Source: Sphingopyxis sp. YF1 (GTDB lineage: Bacteria > Pseudomonadota > Alphaproteobacteria > Sphingomonadales > Sphingomonadaceae). From it: 64,000 bases of DNA. Positions 11,173 through 19,487 of the stretch are shown one piece after another. A model generated the notes under the pieces. It was given only the letters and a program-made list of their open reading frames with translations. It searched no databases and had not been told where the DNA came from. The stretch's first letter is position 1. Every line of letters begins with the position of its first letter. The stretch is from contig NZ_CP033204.1 of the NCBI RefSeq assembly GCF_022701295.1, positions 3,748,501 to 3,812,500 on the forward strand, read 5' to 3'. The position numbers and the translations under genes are program-made.

Positions 11173-11201
11173 CTTGAAATGGTTTCGCCCGCACCCAGAT
11201 T
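11173..11201 (+). promoter_or_regulatory. Candidate heat-shock (sigma-32) promoter of the Hsp20 gene
   Basis: CTTGAA at 11173-11178 is followed after 14 bases by ACCCAGATT at 11193-11201. This resembles the alphaproteobacterial sigma-32 pattern CTTGAA...CCCCATnT, with mismatches in the second element. Placement about 90 bases before a small heat-shock gene supports it. Not experimentally established. Confidence 0.5.
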
Positions 11202-11264
11202 CGCCTCATCCGGTCGCCGCAACGGGGCCGGGTGGCGATCGCGGCGCGCCGCCGCGGTCCCAGA

Positions 11265-11282
11265 CTTCGCTTTGAAAGGAAG
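11265..11282 (+). promoter_or_regulatory. Candidate RNA-thermometer hairpin masking the Hsp20 ribosome binding site
   Basis: CTTCGCTTTGAAAGGAAG can fold with CUUC pairing to GAAG and CU to AG across a central G-G opposition, placing the Shine-Dalgarno AAGGAAG (11276-11282) in the stem. The ATG is eight bases further. ROSE-type thermometers in alphaproteobacterial hsp20 leaders use a similar weak, G-G-containing hairpin. The rest of the leader was not folded. Confidence 0.4.
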
Positions 11283-11290
11283 AATGACCC

Positions 11291-11773
11291 ATGCGCAACA
11301 GCTTCGATTGGACCCCCTATCGCCGTTCGACCGTCGGTTTCGACCGGCTGTTCGATTTCCTCGAGACCGGCGGTTCGGCTGCCGAAAATTATCCGCCCTT
11401 CGACATCGAGAAGGTCGCCGACGACCATTTCCGCATCACCGTGGCGGTTGCGGGATTCAAGAGCGACGAGATCGATATCACCGCGCAGCAGAACATGCTG
11501 ACCGTCAGCGGCCGCAAGGCCCCCGCGCCCGAAGGCGAGGGCCGCCAGCTCCTCTATAGCGGCATCGCGACGCGCGCCTTCGAGCGCCGCTTCCAGCTCG
11601 CCGATTTCGTGCGGGTGAGCGCGGCCGACCTGGCCGACGGGCTGCTCGTCATCGATCTGGTGCGCGAAGTGCCCGAGGCGATGAAGCCGCACAAGATCGC
11701 GATCGGCGGCACCACGCCGACATTGGTCGAAGCCGGCCCGGCACCGGTCGAAGGCGGCAAGAAAGCAGCCTGA
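11291..11773 (+). CDS. Small heat-shock protein, Hsp20/alpha-crystallin family
   Basis: A 160-residue ATP-independent holdase chaperone. The N-terminus MRNSFDWTPYRRSTVGFDRL is typical of alphaproteobacterial IbpA/HspA proteins. The alpha-crystallin domain spans about residues 33-130 (NYPPFDIEKVADDHFRITVA, LTVSGRK, ERRFQLADFVRVSAADLADG). A short C-terminal tail with KIAIGG provides the IxI-like anchor. The long upstream leader suggests heat control, and a clear terminator follows the gene. Confidence 0.95.
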   Translation: MRNSFDWTPYRRSTVGFDRLFDFLETGGSAAENYPPFDIEKVADDHFRITVAVAGFKSDEIDITAQQNMLTVSGRKAPAPEGEGRQLLYSGIATRAFERRFQLADFVRVSAADLADGLLVIDLVREVPEAMKPHKIAIGGTTPTLVEAGPAPVEGGKKAA

Positions 11774-11806
11774 GACCTGACACATTGCCCCGAGGGGCGG
11801 AAAGAG

Positions 11807-11842
11807 CGGGGTCCGGAGTCCCTTCCGGACCCCGTTTCTTTT
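11807..11842 (+). terminator. Intrinsic terminator after Hsp20
   Basis: CGGGGTCCGGA and TCCGGACCCCG form a perfect 11-bp stem around a 6-base loop, followed by TTTCTTTT. This is a textbook rho-independent terminator about 35 bases after the stop codon. Confidence 0.92.
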
Positions 11843-11886
11843 GGCGAACGTCCGATTCCATGGCACCGCAAACCGCGCGCGGCGGT

Positions 11887-12363
11887 TCAGACAATGCGCG
11901 TCATGAAGCGGCTGAACGGGTCGGCCTTGTAGTCGGCGAAGGGTTCGCAATCGTCGAAGCCGTGGCGCCGGTAGAGCGCGAGCGCGGGTTCGAAGGCGGG
12001 CCCCGATCCGGTTTCGAGGCTGAGCCGGGCGACGCCGCGGCGGCGCGCTTCGGTGATGATATGGTCGAGCATGCGGGCGGCGACGCCCTGGCGCAGGAAG
12101 GCCTCGTGCGTGCGCATCGACTTGATCTCGCCATGCGCGGGGTCGAGCATCCTGAGCGCCCCGCAGCCCGCGAGCGCGTCGCCGCGATGGATCGACCAGA
12201 AGGTGACATCGTCCGCGCGCAGGCCGGCGAAATCGAGGAAATGACAGCTGTCCGCCGGTGAATTAGCGAGCAGGCCGGCAAAATGCACCTCGAGCAGCGC
12301 GCGGATGGCAGCGCCCGACAGATCGTCCTCGACGATATGCCAGGCGCCCCCGGTATCGGGCAT
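11887..12363 (-). CDS. GNAT-family N-acetyltransferase
   Basis: A 158-residue acetyltransferase. The acetyl-CoA-binding motif A is HEAFLRQGVAARMLDHII (the R/QxxGxA loop), followed by ARRRGVARLSLETGSGPAFE and ALYRRHGFDDCEPF, the usual last helix and strand. The substrate cannot be inferred. The ATG overlaps the stop of the M14 carboxypeptidase gene (TGATG), so it is the third gene of a coupled leftward operon. The open frame runs ten codons further upstream, but those lie inside the previous gene. Confidence 0.88.
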   Translation of the reverse strand: MPDTGGAWHIVEDDLSGAAIRALLEVHFAGLLANSPADSCHFLDFAGLRADDVTFWSIHRGDALAGCGALRMLDPAHGEIKSMRTHEAFLRQGVAARMLDHIITEARRRGVARLSLETGSGPAFEPALALYRRHGFDDCEPFADYKADPFSRFMTRIV

Positions 12364-13484
12364 CAGAGCATCCGGTCGAGCGTCGCGAGGCACGCGTGCG
12401 CGAGCAGCTTCGAACGCTCGGGCGACCAGCCCGCGACAGGGTCGGGCAGGTCGCGATTGTCCTTGAACGGCATTTCGAGCGTCATCGACACCGCGCCGAA
12501 GCGTTCGGCGAGCTGCGTCGTCGACATGCTGAGGTTCGCCTGGCCCGGCGCGGTTTCGGCATAGCCGAGATCGACCTGGAAGTCGGGCGTCGTCGCGGCG
12601 AGCGTCGCTTCATACGCCTTGTATTTTTCCATCTGTTCGGGCTTCAGCGACGGAATGCCCTCGAACCCCGCGAGGAAGACCGCGGGGATCGCCTCGTCAC
12701 CATGGACGTCGATCGCCCAGTCGACGCCGCTTTCGTCCATCGCATTGCGGACGCAGAGCACTTCGGGGCTGCGTTCGGCGGTCGGTTCGTGCCATTCGCG
12801 GTTGAGGTTCACCCCGGCGAAATTGGTGCGCAGGTGGCCGCGGCGCGAGCCGTCGGGATTCATGTTGGGCACGATGTGGAAGCGGCATTTCCGGAGCAGC
12901 GACCGCGCGTGCGGGTCGGCGGGATCGGTCAGCTTTTCGAGCGCGCCTTCCATCCACCATTCGGCCATGCTCTCGCCCGGATGCTGGCGCGCATAGAGCC
13001 ACACCTGCGTCGTGCCCGTCCCCATTTCGAGGCAGTCGATCGGCTGGCCTTCGAGGCTGTGACCGAGGCGGCGATAGGTCACGCCCTCGCATTCGGCGAC
13101 CGACGCGACGAGGTCGTGGTGACGTTCCATCGAGTAAGGCGCGAAATAGGCGACCCACAGGATGGGGCTTTCGGCGGTGTGGCGGACGATCAGCGATCCG
13201 CCGTCGGTGCCCGCGTCATAATCGGTGTCGAGACGGAACCAGTTTTCGCGGTCGGTGCTGGCGCACACCGCATAATCGGACCAGCCGTCGGGATAGGCCG
13301 AATCGGCGAGCCCGGTGATGCGGAGGTCCAGCGCGTCGCCAACGTTGCACGCGACGCGAAAGTGGAACCACTGGAAGAAATCGGATTCGCGGTCCTTGCG
13401 GATCGAGAGCCGGGCGGTGGTCCCGGCGAGCGAGTCCACGACGATATTGCCGCTGTCGAAGGCGGCGTCGATGCTGATGGTCAT
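12363..13484 (-). CDS. M14-type (cytosolic-like) zinc carboxypeptidase
   Basis: A 373-residue peptidase with an N-terminal beta-sandwich domain (about 1-120) before the catalytic domain, the layout of the cytosolic carboxypeptidase (AGBL/CCP-like) branch. Zinc ligands are His168 and Glu171 in [16 protein letters not shown], plus His in [34 protein letters not shown] and NREW give substrate-binding residues, and [11 protein letters not shown] holds the catalytic Glu. The ATG overlaps the lipoprotein stop (ATGA). No signal peptide, so it should act in the cytoplasm. In eukaryotes relatives remove C-terminal glutamates; the bacterial substrate is unknown. Confidence 0.9.
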   Translation of the reverse strand: MTISIDAAFDSGNIVVDSLAGTTARLSIRKDRESDFFQWFHFRVACNVGDALDLRITGLADSAYPDGWSDYAVCASTDRENWFRLDTDYDAGTDGGSLIVRHTAESPILWVAYFAPYSMERHHDLVASVAECEGVTYRRLGHSLEGQPIDCLEMGTGTTQVWLYARQHPGESMAEWWMEGALEKLTDPADPHARSLLRKCRFHIVPNMNPDGSRRGHLRTNFAGVNLNREWHEPTAERSPEVLCVRNAMDESGVDWAIDVHGDEAIPAVFLAGFEGIPSLKPEQMEKYKAYEATLAATTPDFQVDLGYAETAPGQANLSMSTTQLAERFGAVSMTLEMPFKDNRDLPDPVAGWSPERSKLLAHACLATLDRML

Positions 13485-14107
13485 GGGACGCTGATAGTGC
13501 GTCCCGATTCGCCGGGAAAGTCCTTGAATAGGGCTTCGGCCAATTTGGCGGCGGCAAGCGACGGCTGTGCGGCGGGTGCCTTGGCCGGCACCGCGGCGAT
13601 CGCACGCCCCTCCCACAGCGCATTGCCCGAGGCGGCATCGTCGATGCGCACCGACAACTGGAGATCCTGCACCTTGCGCGGACCGCCGCCGAAGCTGAAG
13701 CCGACGCCGAGCCCGACGCCGGAGCGCCAGCCGCCGGTCGAGCCGCCGACGCCGACCGAGACCGGCGAATTGCCGCCGCCGCCGACACGCTCGCTGCGAT
13801 CGAAGCCGATGCGCACCCTGAGCGGCGCCGACGCGCCATTTTCCGCCGCGACGAGCCCCTGGAGCTGAAGCTGGCGCTCGACCGCGGTGCGATAGCTGTT
13901 CCATTCGAGCGATGGCTGCGCCGCGCCGACCATCGCCGCGGCGTCGCCGAGCGGCGCGGTGTCGACGGCATAGCGCGTGCCCGGCGCCCAGCCGGCAACC
14001 GCATTGCCGTGGAAACGGGTGACCTCGACCGGCGGGACAGCCGTCGCGCAGCCGCCGAGCGCCAGCGCCGCTGCGCAGAGCAGGGCGGCAGGAAAATGAA
14101 GCTTCAT
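13481..14107 (-). CDS. DUF4136-like lipoprotein
   Basis: A 208-residue predicted lipoprotein. The signal sequence ends in lipobox ALGGC with the lipidated Cys at residue 20. The body ([45 protein letters not shown], then a Gly-rich [16 protein letters not shown] stretch, then [20 protein letters not shown]) matches the DUF4136 pattern of envelope lipoproteins of unknown role. The start chosen is the ATG that begins the signal peptide. Its stop overlaps the start of the M14 peptidase gene, so the two are coupled. Confidence 0.82.
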   Translation of the reverse strand: MKLHFPAALLCAAALALGGCATAVPPVEVTRFHGNAVAGWAPGTRYAVDTAPLGDAAAMVGAAQPSLEWNSYRTAVERQLQLQGLVAAENGASAPLRVRIGFDRSERVGGGGNSPVSVGVGGSTGGWRSGVGLGVGFSFGGGPRKVQDLQLSVRIDDAASGNALWEGRAIAAVPAKAPAAQPSLAAAKLAEALFKDFPGESGRTISVP

Positions 14108-14222
14108 GCCCGCATCATGCGCCACATATTATGGCTTGGCAATGAACGGGATGGCCCCGTTTTGCGGGCCCGGATCGCGGCGGCGCGGGGACGGCGTGCG
14201 GCGCGCTCCGCGCAGCGCCCGG

Positions 14223-14885
14223 TCAGCGATAGAAGATGTGGTTGTCGATCTGCGCGATGCGCGTCTTGCGCCAGCCGGGCGAGACATAGCGTGCGTGGAA
14301 GAAGAGCGCGCCGGGGGCGTGATTCTTCCAGCTGCCGTCGCGGGCGATCTGGGCGATGGCGACCGCGTTCGACCACAGCGCGCCCGATTCGCGGATTTTC
14401 GGCATCTTGCCGCCGCGCACGAAGCTGAACTGGCTCTTCTGATGGACGACCCCGCACAGGCTGGACGGGAAGCGCCCCGACTTGGCGCGGTTGATCACGA
14501 CATGCGCGACCGCGAGCTGGCCGACGAGCGATTCGCCGCGCGATTCGAAATAGACCGCGCCGGCAAGGCAGCGCAGTTCGGCGTCGAGCTTGGCCGGGCG
14601 GGGCGTTTCGGCGACGAGTTCGGCGAGCGATTCGGCGGTCACCGGCACCGGCTGCGGCGCGGCGGGTTCGGCGGTGACGGGATCGGGCGTGGCGACCGGT
14701 GCCGGGGTGTCGGTCGAAGGGGCCACCGTCCCGGTCTGCGGCGCATCGGCGCCCGGCAGGGTAATGGCGGGGATCGGGGCATCGACGCCCAGATCATTCG
14801 CGAAACCGGGTTCCGCGATCAGCAGCATGGCGGCAACGGTCATGCCAACGGCAGCCATGCTGGCTGTGGTCAAAATGCGACTCAT
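14223..14885 (-). CDS. SleB-like cell wall hydrolase
   Basis: A 220-residue protein with an N-terminal signal/anchor (about residues 1-30) and a Pro/Thr/Ala-rich linker (about 35-90). The C-terminal hydrolase_2 (SleB) domain contains LDAELRCLAGAVYFESRGES, whose Glu is the likely catalytic acid, VVINRAKSGRFPSSLCGVVH and GALFFHARYVSPGW. The family cleaves peptidoglycan as a lytic transglycosylase or amidase. ATG at 14885 is preferred; an in-frame TTG lies four codons upstream. Transcribed alone. Confidence 0.9.
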   Translation of the reverse strand: MSRILTTASMAAVGMTVAAMLLIAEPGFANDLGVDAPIPAITLPGADAPQTGTVAPSTDTPAPVATPDPVTAEPAAPQPVPVTAESLAELVAETPRPAKLDAELRCLAGAVYFESRGESLVGQLAVAHVVINRAKSGRFPSSLCGVVHQKSQFSFVRGGKMPKIRESGALWSNAVAIAQIARDGSWKNHAPGALFFHARYVSPGWRKTRIAQIDNHIFYR

Positions 14886-15078
14886 GAGGTCCGTCAAAAG
14901 GGCGGCTGATGGACCCGGAAAAGACAGGCGGAAGACTGGTTCACGGTCCGCCTGCGGTCATCATCCGACTGCGTGTCCGAACCGTGGAGCCGGGCGCCAT
15001 GCGAAAGAGATTCGCTGCAACCCGCGGAACGACCTACGCGTTATTGGTGCGCGCCACCTATTGTGCGCCGCAACAATG

Positions 15079-15414
15079 TCAACTCAATTCGCCCCATTCG
15101 GCGACGAGTCGTGGCGCATCCGCGATATCCAGTTCGACGATCCAGAGGTCGGGATCGGCCTTTTTCCGGCGATCGCGATAGGCCGAAAGCGCGCTTTCGT
15201 CGCCGTCACCGGGTCCGACGGCTTCCCAGACATAGCCGCCGTTGGCGGCAAAGCGCCGTTCGAGCAGCGGCCCCGGCGCGCCGCGTTCGCTGCACTGGAC
15301 GAGGATCACCCCGGCGCGCTCGTCGCCCGCGGCGAGAATCGCCGCAAAACCGCCCGCCGCTTCGGTCCGGCGCAGCAGCAGGTCGACGAGGAAGCGGCTG
15401 GCGAGCCGCGTCAC
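15079..15414 (-). CDS. DUF1491 family protein
   Basis: A 111-residue protein starting from GTG (no nearby ATG): MTRLASRFLVDLLLRRTEAA. The pattern continues GGFAAILAAGDERAGVILVQ and ends VELDIADAPRLVAEWGE, matching the DUF1491 family found across alphaproteobacteria. No function is established and no membrane segment is visible. It lies 45 bases after ptsN in the same direction and may be cotranscribed with it. Confidence 0.8.
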   Translation of the reverse strand: MTRLASRFLVDLLLRRTEAAGGFAAILAAGDERAGVILVQCSERGAPGPLLERRFAANGGYVWEAVGPGDGDESALSAYRDRRKKADPDLWIVELDIADAPRLVAEWGELS

Positions 15415-15459
15415 GGACGATGAGATCCGGCCTTGCCCGACGGGCGGCCGGGAAACGCG

Positions 15460-15924
15460 CTACGCCGCGTCACGCGCTTCGCTGTCGACGAGCAGCGCAT
15501 AGAGCGCTTCGTCGCTCTTCGCGCCGCGCAGCCGGTCGGCGATGCTTTCGTTCCGCAGCATGCGCGACACGCCCGCGAGCGCCTTCAAATGATCGGCGCC
15601 GGCGTCGAGCGGCGACAACAGGACGAAGAGCAGGTCGACGGGCAGCCCGTCGACCGCCTGGAAATCGATCGGCCGCGCGAGCTGGAGGAATAGTCCGCGC
15701 ACCCCGCCGAGGTCGGCCATCTTGGCGTGCGGCAGCGCGATGCCGCGCCCGAACCCCGTCGACCCGAGCCGTTCGCGTTCGAGCAGCGCCTCGCTCACTT
15801 CGCCCGAGTCGAGCCCGAGCGAGCGCGCCGCGAGGTCGCCGACGAACGGAAACAGCGCCTTTTTCGAATCGAGCTGAACATGCGCACGCACGGTCGCCGG
15901 ATAGAGGAGAGAAGATAGGTTCAT
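15460..15924 (-). CDS. ptsN: PTS IIA-like nitrogen-regulatory protein
   Basis: A 154-residue EIIA-Ntr. The phosphorylatable histidine is in GFGRGIALPHAKMADLGG. N-terminal helix MNLSSLLYPATVRAHV and DLLFVLLSPLDAGADHLKAL fit the family. In the nitrogen PTS (PtsP-PtsO-PtsN) it accepts phosphate and regulates potassium transport and stress responses. It follows hpf at 159 bases, the order known from rpoN-hpf-ptsN clusters, though rpoN is not adjacent here. ATG at 15924 chosen; an in-frame TTG lies four codons upstream. Confidence 0.93.
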   Translation of the reverse strand: MNLSSLLYPATVRAHVQLDSKKALFPFVGDLAARSLGLDSGEVSEALLERERLGSTGFGRGIALPHAKMADLGGVRGLFLQLARPIDFQAVDGLPVDLLFVLLSPLDAGADHLKALAGVSRMLRNESIADRLRGAKSDEALYALLVDSEARDAA

Positions 15925-16083
15925 GCGTCTGGTCAAATCTCAAACAGCCCGGCCCCACGGCCGGTTCGCCCCTGCGGGCATCGATCACGGATCGTCTGGC
16001 GTCCCCCGCCATCCCGGCCCCGAGCGGCTTCGGGGATATCGTTGGGCGCGGCCCTTAGGCGGAATGGCGGAGAAAATCCAGTC

Positions 16084-16656
16084 TTATTGCGGTTCGACCC
16101 ATCCGATGGTCCCGTCGGTGCGCCGATAGACCATATTGTGCGCGCCGGTCTTGCTGTTGACGAACAGCAGCGCGTTGGTGTTGCGAAGGTCGAGCATCAT
16201 CACCGCGTCGGACACGCTGCTGCTCGGAATATCGACGCGCGTTTCGGCGATGATCGCCGGCGCATCGCCCGCTTCATCCTCGTCGCCGCCGGCGTCGAAC
16301 ACGGTGTAGCCGGCGTTATCCTGTATCTCGTCGATCGTCGGCGACGGCGCCGCGCCGCCGCTCCGGTCCTTGAGGCGTCGCATATAGCGTCGGAGCTGTT
16401 TTTCGATCCGCTCGGCCGCGCCCTCGAAGGCGACATGCGCGTCCTGCGCCTGGCCGTGCCCCTTGAGCACCAGCCCCTGCATCACATGCGCGACGATGTC
16501 GCACTGGAAACTGTCGTGCGGTCCCTTGCCGAAGGTCGCGTGCGCGCCGATCGCGCGCGAGAAATATTTGTCGGCGATCGCGTTCATCCGGTCCGCGACA
16601 TGCGCCTGCAGCGCTTCGCCGGTTTCGATCTGGTGGCCAGAGACGCGGATTTCCAT
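16084..16656 (-). CDS. hpf: Long-form ribosome hibernation promoting factor
   Basis: A 190-residue HPF. The N-terminal S30AE domain (about 1-105) begins MEIRVSGHQIETGEALQAHV and includes FSRAIGAHATFGKGPHDSFQ. After an acidic linker, the C-terminal dimerisation domain (about 135-190) has SVSDAVMMLDLRNTNALLFV and NMVYRRTDGTIGWVEPQ. The long form joins 70S ribosomes into inactive 100S dimers in stationary phase or starvation. GGAGAAG is well placed before the ATG. Confidence 0.96.
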   Translation of the reverse strand: MEIRVSGHQIETGEALQAHVADRMNAIADKYFSRAIGAHATFGKGPHDSFQCDIVAHVMQGLVLKGHGQAQDAHVAFEGAAERIEKQLRRYMRRLKDRSGGAAPSPTIDEIQDNAGYTVFDAGGDEDEAGDAPAIIAETRVDIPSSSVSDAVMMLDLRNTNALLFVNSKTGAHNMVYRRTDGTIGWVEPQ

Positions 16657-16702
16657 TTTTCTTCTCCTTCCAGGGTCTCAGCGACGGCGGCCGGAGCCGC
16701 CG

Positions 16703-17401
16703 TCACGGGCTATCGTGCCACAGCGGTTGATTCAGCGTGGCGACGAATTCGGCATGACGCGCCAGTTCGGCGGGGGTTGCGGCATGCGGACGGGGTTCGC
16801 GAAACGCGCGCGGGGCGGCCGCGGGGGCGTGGCCCGACGCCGCGGCCGCAGCAGGCGCGGGCGCTTCGGATGCGAGACCGAGGCCGATCTGCCGTCCGCC
16901 GGTCATTTCGATATAGAGGTGCGCGAGCAGTTCGGCGTCGAGCAGCGCGCCGTGCTTGACGCGGTGGCTGCGGTCGATGCCGTAGCGCGTGCAGAGCGCG
17001 TCGAGGCTGTGCTTGGCGCCGGGGTGGAGCTTGCGCGCCATCTGCACGGTGCAGCACATGCGCGCCATGTCGAGAATGGGGCGCTTGGCACGCGCGAGTT
17101 CGGCGTTGACGAAGCCGAAGTCGAAGACGGCATTGTGCGCGATCAGAGGCGCGTCGCCGAGAAATTCGAGCAGTTCGTCGATCCGGTCGGCGAAGAGCGG
17201 CTTGTCGGACAGGAACTGGATCGAGAGGCCGTGCACCGCCTCGGCAGCGGCGGGCATGTCGCGTTCGGGGTTGTAATAGGCGTGGAAGCTGCGCCCCGTT
17301 TCGCGGCGGTCGACCAGTTCGATGCACCCGATTTCAACCAGCCTGTCCCCGGTCCTGGGATCGAGCCCCGTCGTTTCGGTATCGAAGATAATCTCGCGCA
17401 T
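16703..17401 (-). CDS. dnaQ: DNA polymerase III epsilon subunit, 3'-5' proofreading exonuclease
   Basis: A 232-residue DEDDh exonuclease. Exo I is IIFDTETTGLDP (Asp7, Glu9), exo II is LIAHNAVFDFGFVNAEL, and exo III is HGALLDAELLAHLYIEMTGG with the catalytic His and Asp. The Ala/Pro-rich tail (about 180-205) precedes a C-terminal stretch likely to bind the alpha subunit. It lies 19 bases after coaE, in the ppsR-maf-aroE-coaE-dnaQ order common in alphaproteobacteria next to the origin. Confidence 0.95.
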   Translation of the reverse strand: MREIIFDTETTGLDPRTGDRLVEIGCIELVDRRETGRSFHAYYNPERDMPAAAEAVHGLSIQFLSDKPLFADRIDELLEFLGDAPLIAHNAVFDFGFVNAELARAKRPILDMARMCCTVQMARKLHPGAKHSLDALCTRYGIDRSHRVKHGALLDAELLAHLYIEMTGGRQIGLGLASEAPAPAAAAASGHAPAAAPRAFREPRPHAATPAELARHAEFVATLNQPLWHDSP

Positions 17402-17420
17402 TGAAGCTTCAATCTGGACC

Positions 17421-18044
17421 CTATCGGGCGCGGAAACAAGAGGCGATGGCGCGAATCTGGCGATGCGTCTCGCTTTTGGGGCGGCCGGTTTCGATCACGA
17501 AATCGGCGCGCGCGCGCTTGACGCGGTCGGGGACCTGGAGACGGCGGATCGCCTTGAGCTTGGCGCGGGTCATCCCCGGGCGGCGCAGCACGCGCTTCGT
17601 CTGCATCCACAGCGGCGCCGAGACGACGGCGATCGCGCCGACGCGCCGCCAGCCGCCCTTTTCGAACAGGAGCGGCACATCGAGCACGACCAGATCGCGC
17701 GCGCGATGCCTGGCGAGGAAGCGTTTCTGCGCCCGGCCGACCGCGGGGTGGACGATCGCCTCGAGCGCGGCGAGCTCGTGCGTGTTGCCGAGCACGCGCG
17801 CGCCGAGTTTCTGCCGATCGACGCCGCCGGGGCCGGTGGTGCCGGGAAAGCGGGACTCGATCGCCGCGACGAGCGCGCCGCCGGGGCCCTGCAACCGGTG
17901 CACCTCGGCGTCGGCGTCGAACACCGGAATGCCCTCGCGCTCGAACATCGTCGCGGCGGTCGACTTGCCCATGCCGATCGAACCGGTGAGCCCGAGCAGA
18001 AAGGGGCGGCGCAGCCGCGAGGCGGGTCGCTTGAAGTGGCTCAT
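17421..18044 (-). CDS. coaE: Dephospho-CoA kinase
   Basis: The last step of coenzyme A synthesis. The 207 residues contain the P-loop FLLGLTGSIGMGKST (G21-S28), EREGIPVFDADAEVHRL with the substrate Asp, and LLFEKGG. Seven bases after aroE in the leftward origin-proximal operon. The ~15-residue N-terminal extension before the P-loop (MSHFKRPASRLRRPF) is basic and unusually long; an alternative later start is possible but no in-frame ATG is seen before the P-loop. Confidence 0.94.
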   Translation of the reverse strand: MSHFKRPASRLRRPFLLGLTGSIGMGKSTAATMFEREGIPVFDADAEVHRLQGPGGALVAAIESRFPGTTGPGGVDRQKLGARVLGNTHELAALEAIVHPAVGRAQKRFLARHRARDLVVLDVPLLFEKGGWRRVGAIAVVSAPLWMQTKRVLRRPGMTRAKLKAIRRLQVPDRVKRARADFVIETGRPKSETHRQIRAIASCFRAR

Positions 18045-18051
18045 GTCGCGG

Positions 18052-18894
18052 TCACCCGGCGGTCAGCAAAGCGCGCAATTCATCGTCGCGCCCCTCGGGC
18101 GGCGCGGCGCCGAAGAAGAGCTCGAAGGCGAGCGCGGCCTGCCCGATGAGCATGTCGAGTCCGTCGACGGTGTCGAGCCCGCGCGCTTCGGCCGCCTGCA
18201 AAAGCCCGGTCCGGAGCGGCGAATAGACAAGATCATAGACGATCGCCCCCGCAGGGAGCGGCGACAGGTCAAGGTCGAGCGGCGGCTGGCCGGTCATGCC
18301 GAGACTGCTGCTGTTGACGAGCAGCACGGCGGGCGGGAGCGGCGCGTCGAGCGCCACCACATCGCCCTTGAGCCCGAAGGTCGCGAGCAGCCCCATCGCC
18401 TTCAGCGGCGAGCGGTTGAGGATGGTCACAGGCCCGACATTGGCGCGGGCGAGCGCGAACAGCACCGCGCGCGCCGCACCGCCGGCGCCGATCACGACGA
18501 CCGGCGCGCCTTCGAGGTCGAGCTCGGCAAGCGGCGCATAGAAGCCCGCGGCGTCGGTGTTGGTCCCGATCAGCGTCCCGTCGGGCTGGCGCACCACCGT
18601 GTTCATCGCGCCGATCGTGCCGCGCACGGCGCCGGGATCGTCGACGAGGTCCATGATCGCCGCCTTGTGCGGCATGGTGACGTTGCATCCGCGCCAGTCG
18701 GGATCGTCGCGGCGCTCCGCGACATAGGCCGCGAGGCCGTCGGATTTGACATGCGCGCGGCGATAATCGCCGGCAATGCCGAGCGCTTCGAGCCAGAAGC
18801 CGTGGATCAGCGGCGATTTCGACTGGGCGATCGGGTCCCCGATCACTTCGGCATAAGGGGGGGCAGAGGGCGCACTCATGATGTTTTCAGTCAT
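18052..18894 (-). CDS. aroE: Shikimate dehydrogenase
   Basis: Reduces 3-dehydroshikimate with NADPH in aromatic amino acid synthesis. The 280 residues contain VIGDPIAQSKSPLIHGFWLE (shikimate-binding Ser), GCNVTMPHKAAIMDLVDD with the catalytic Lys, NTDAAGFYAPL and the dinucleotide-binding VVIGAGGAARAVLFALA. The ATG at 18894 (MTENIMSAPS) overlaps the maf stop (ATGA). An in-frame ATG five codons later is also possible. Confidence 0.95.
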   Translation of the reverse strand: MTENIMSAPSAPPYAEVIGDPIAQSKSPLIHGFWLEALGIAGDYRRAHVKSDGLAAYVAERRDDPDWRGCNVTMPHKAAIMDLVDDPGAVRGTIGAMNTVVRQPDGTLIGTNTDAAGFYAPLAELDLEGAPVVVIGAGGAARAVLFALARANVGPVTILNRSPLKAMGLLATFGLKGDVVALDAPLPPAVLLVNSSSLGMTGQPPLDLDLSPLPAGAIVYDLVYSPLRTGLLQAAEARGLDTVDGLDMLIGQAALAFELFFGAAPPEGRDDELRALLTAG

Positions 18895-19487
18895 TTTTGG
18901 GCGAGCCCGGTCGCGCGCAGCCAGGCGAGCAGCGGGAGCATCGGCATGCCGATGATGGTCCAGGGGTCGCCTTCGACCCGGTCGAACAATTGCACGCCTG
19001 CTCCCTCGATTTCGTAACAGCCGACGGTCCAGCGGATGCTGTCCCAGTTTTGCGCGACATAGTCGGCGATGAAGGCGTCCGACAAGGGGCGCATCCACAG
19101 CTTCGCCTCGCCGATCGCGCGCCAGACGGGCGCACCGTCGCGCGCCGCGACAACCGCGCTGAACAGGCGGTGGCGGGCGCCCGCCATGCGGCGAAGATGA
19201 TTTGCCGCCTCTTCGGGGCTTTCGGGTTTCGACAGCATCGCGCCGTCGTCGAGCGCCAGCGTCGAATCGGCCCCGAGCACCGTCACCCCGGGAAGCCGCG
19301 ACGAAATCTTGACCGCCTTGGCCTCGGCGAGCGCGTCGGCGATGTTGCGCGCGGTCTGGCCGGCGGCGAGGAGCGACGCGGTCAGCGCCTCTTCATCGAG
19401 ATGCGCGGCGCTGGTTTCGAAGGTCAGCCCGGCGGCGCGCAGCATCGCGGCGCGGCCACTGCTCTGCGAGGCGAGAAGCAGCGTCAT
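18891..19487 (-). CDS. maf: Maf-like nucleoside triphosphate pyrophosphatase
   Basis: A 198-residue Maf protein, a house-cleaning pyrophosphatase for modified or canonical NTPs that is also implicated in septum control. It begins MTLLLASQSSGRAAMLRAAG, the family N-terminus. GVTVLGADSTLALDDGAMLS holds the catalytic Asp, and AKLWMRPLSDAFIADYVAQN and RWTVGCYEIEGAGVQLFDRV follow. Both ends overlap neighbours by four bases (ppsR stop and aroE start), so it lies inside a tightly coupled operon. Confidence 0.92.
   Translation of the reverse strand: MTLLLASQSSGRAAMLRAAGLTFETSAAHLDEEALTASLLAAGQTARNIADALAEAKAVKISSRLPGVTVLGADSTLALDDGAMLSKPESPEEAANHLRRMAGARHRLFSAVVAARDGAPVWRAIGEAKLWMRPLSDAFIADYVAQNWDSIRWTVGCYEIEGAGVQLFDRVEGDPWTIIGMPMLPLLAWLRATGLAQK

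Noticed and set aside
12396..13868. A 490-codon open frame opposite the M14 peptidase and lipoprotein genes
   Set aside because: It spans two genes with clear active-site and lipobox motifs on the other strand.
15937..16083. Possible small RNA or gene between hpf and ptsN
   Set aside because: The gap is short and GC-rich, with no terminator, ribosome site or stable symmetric fold I could support.
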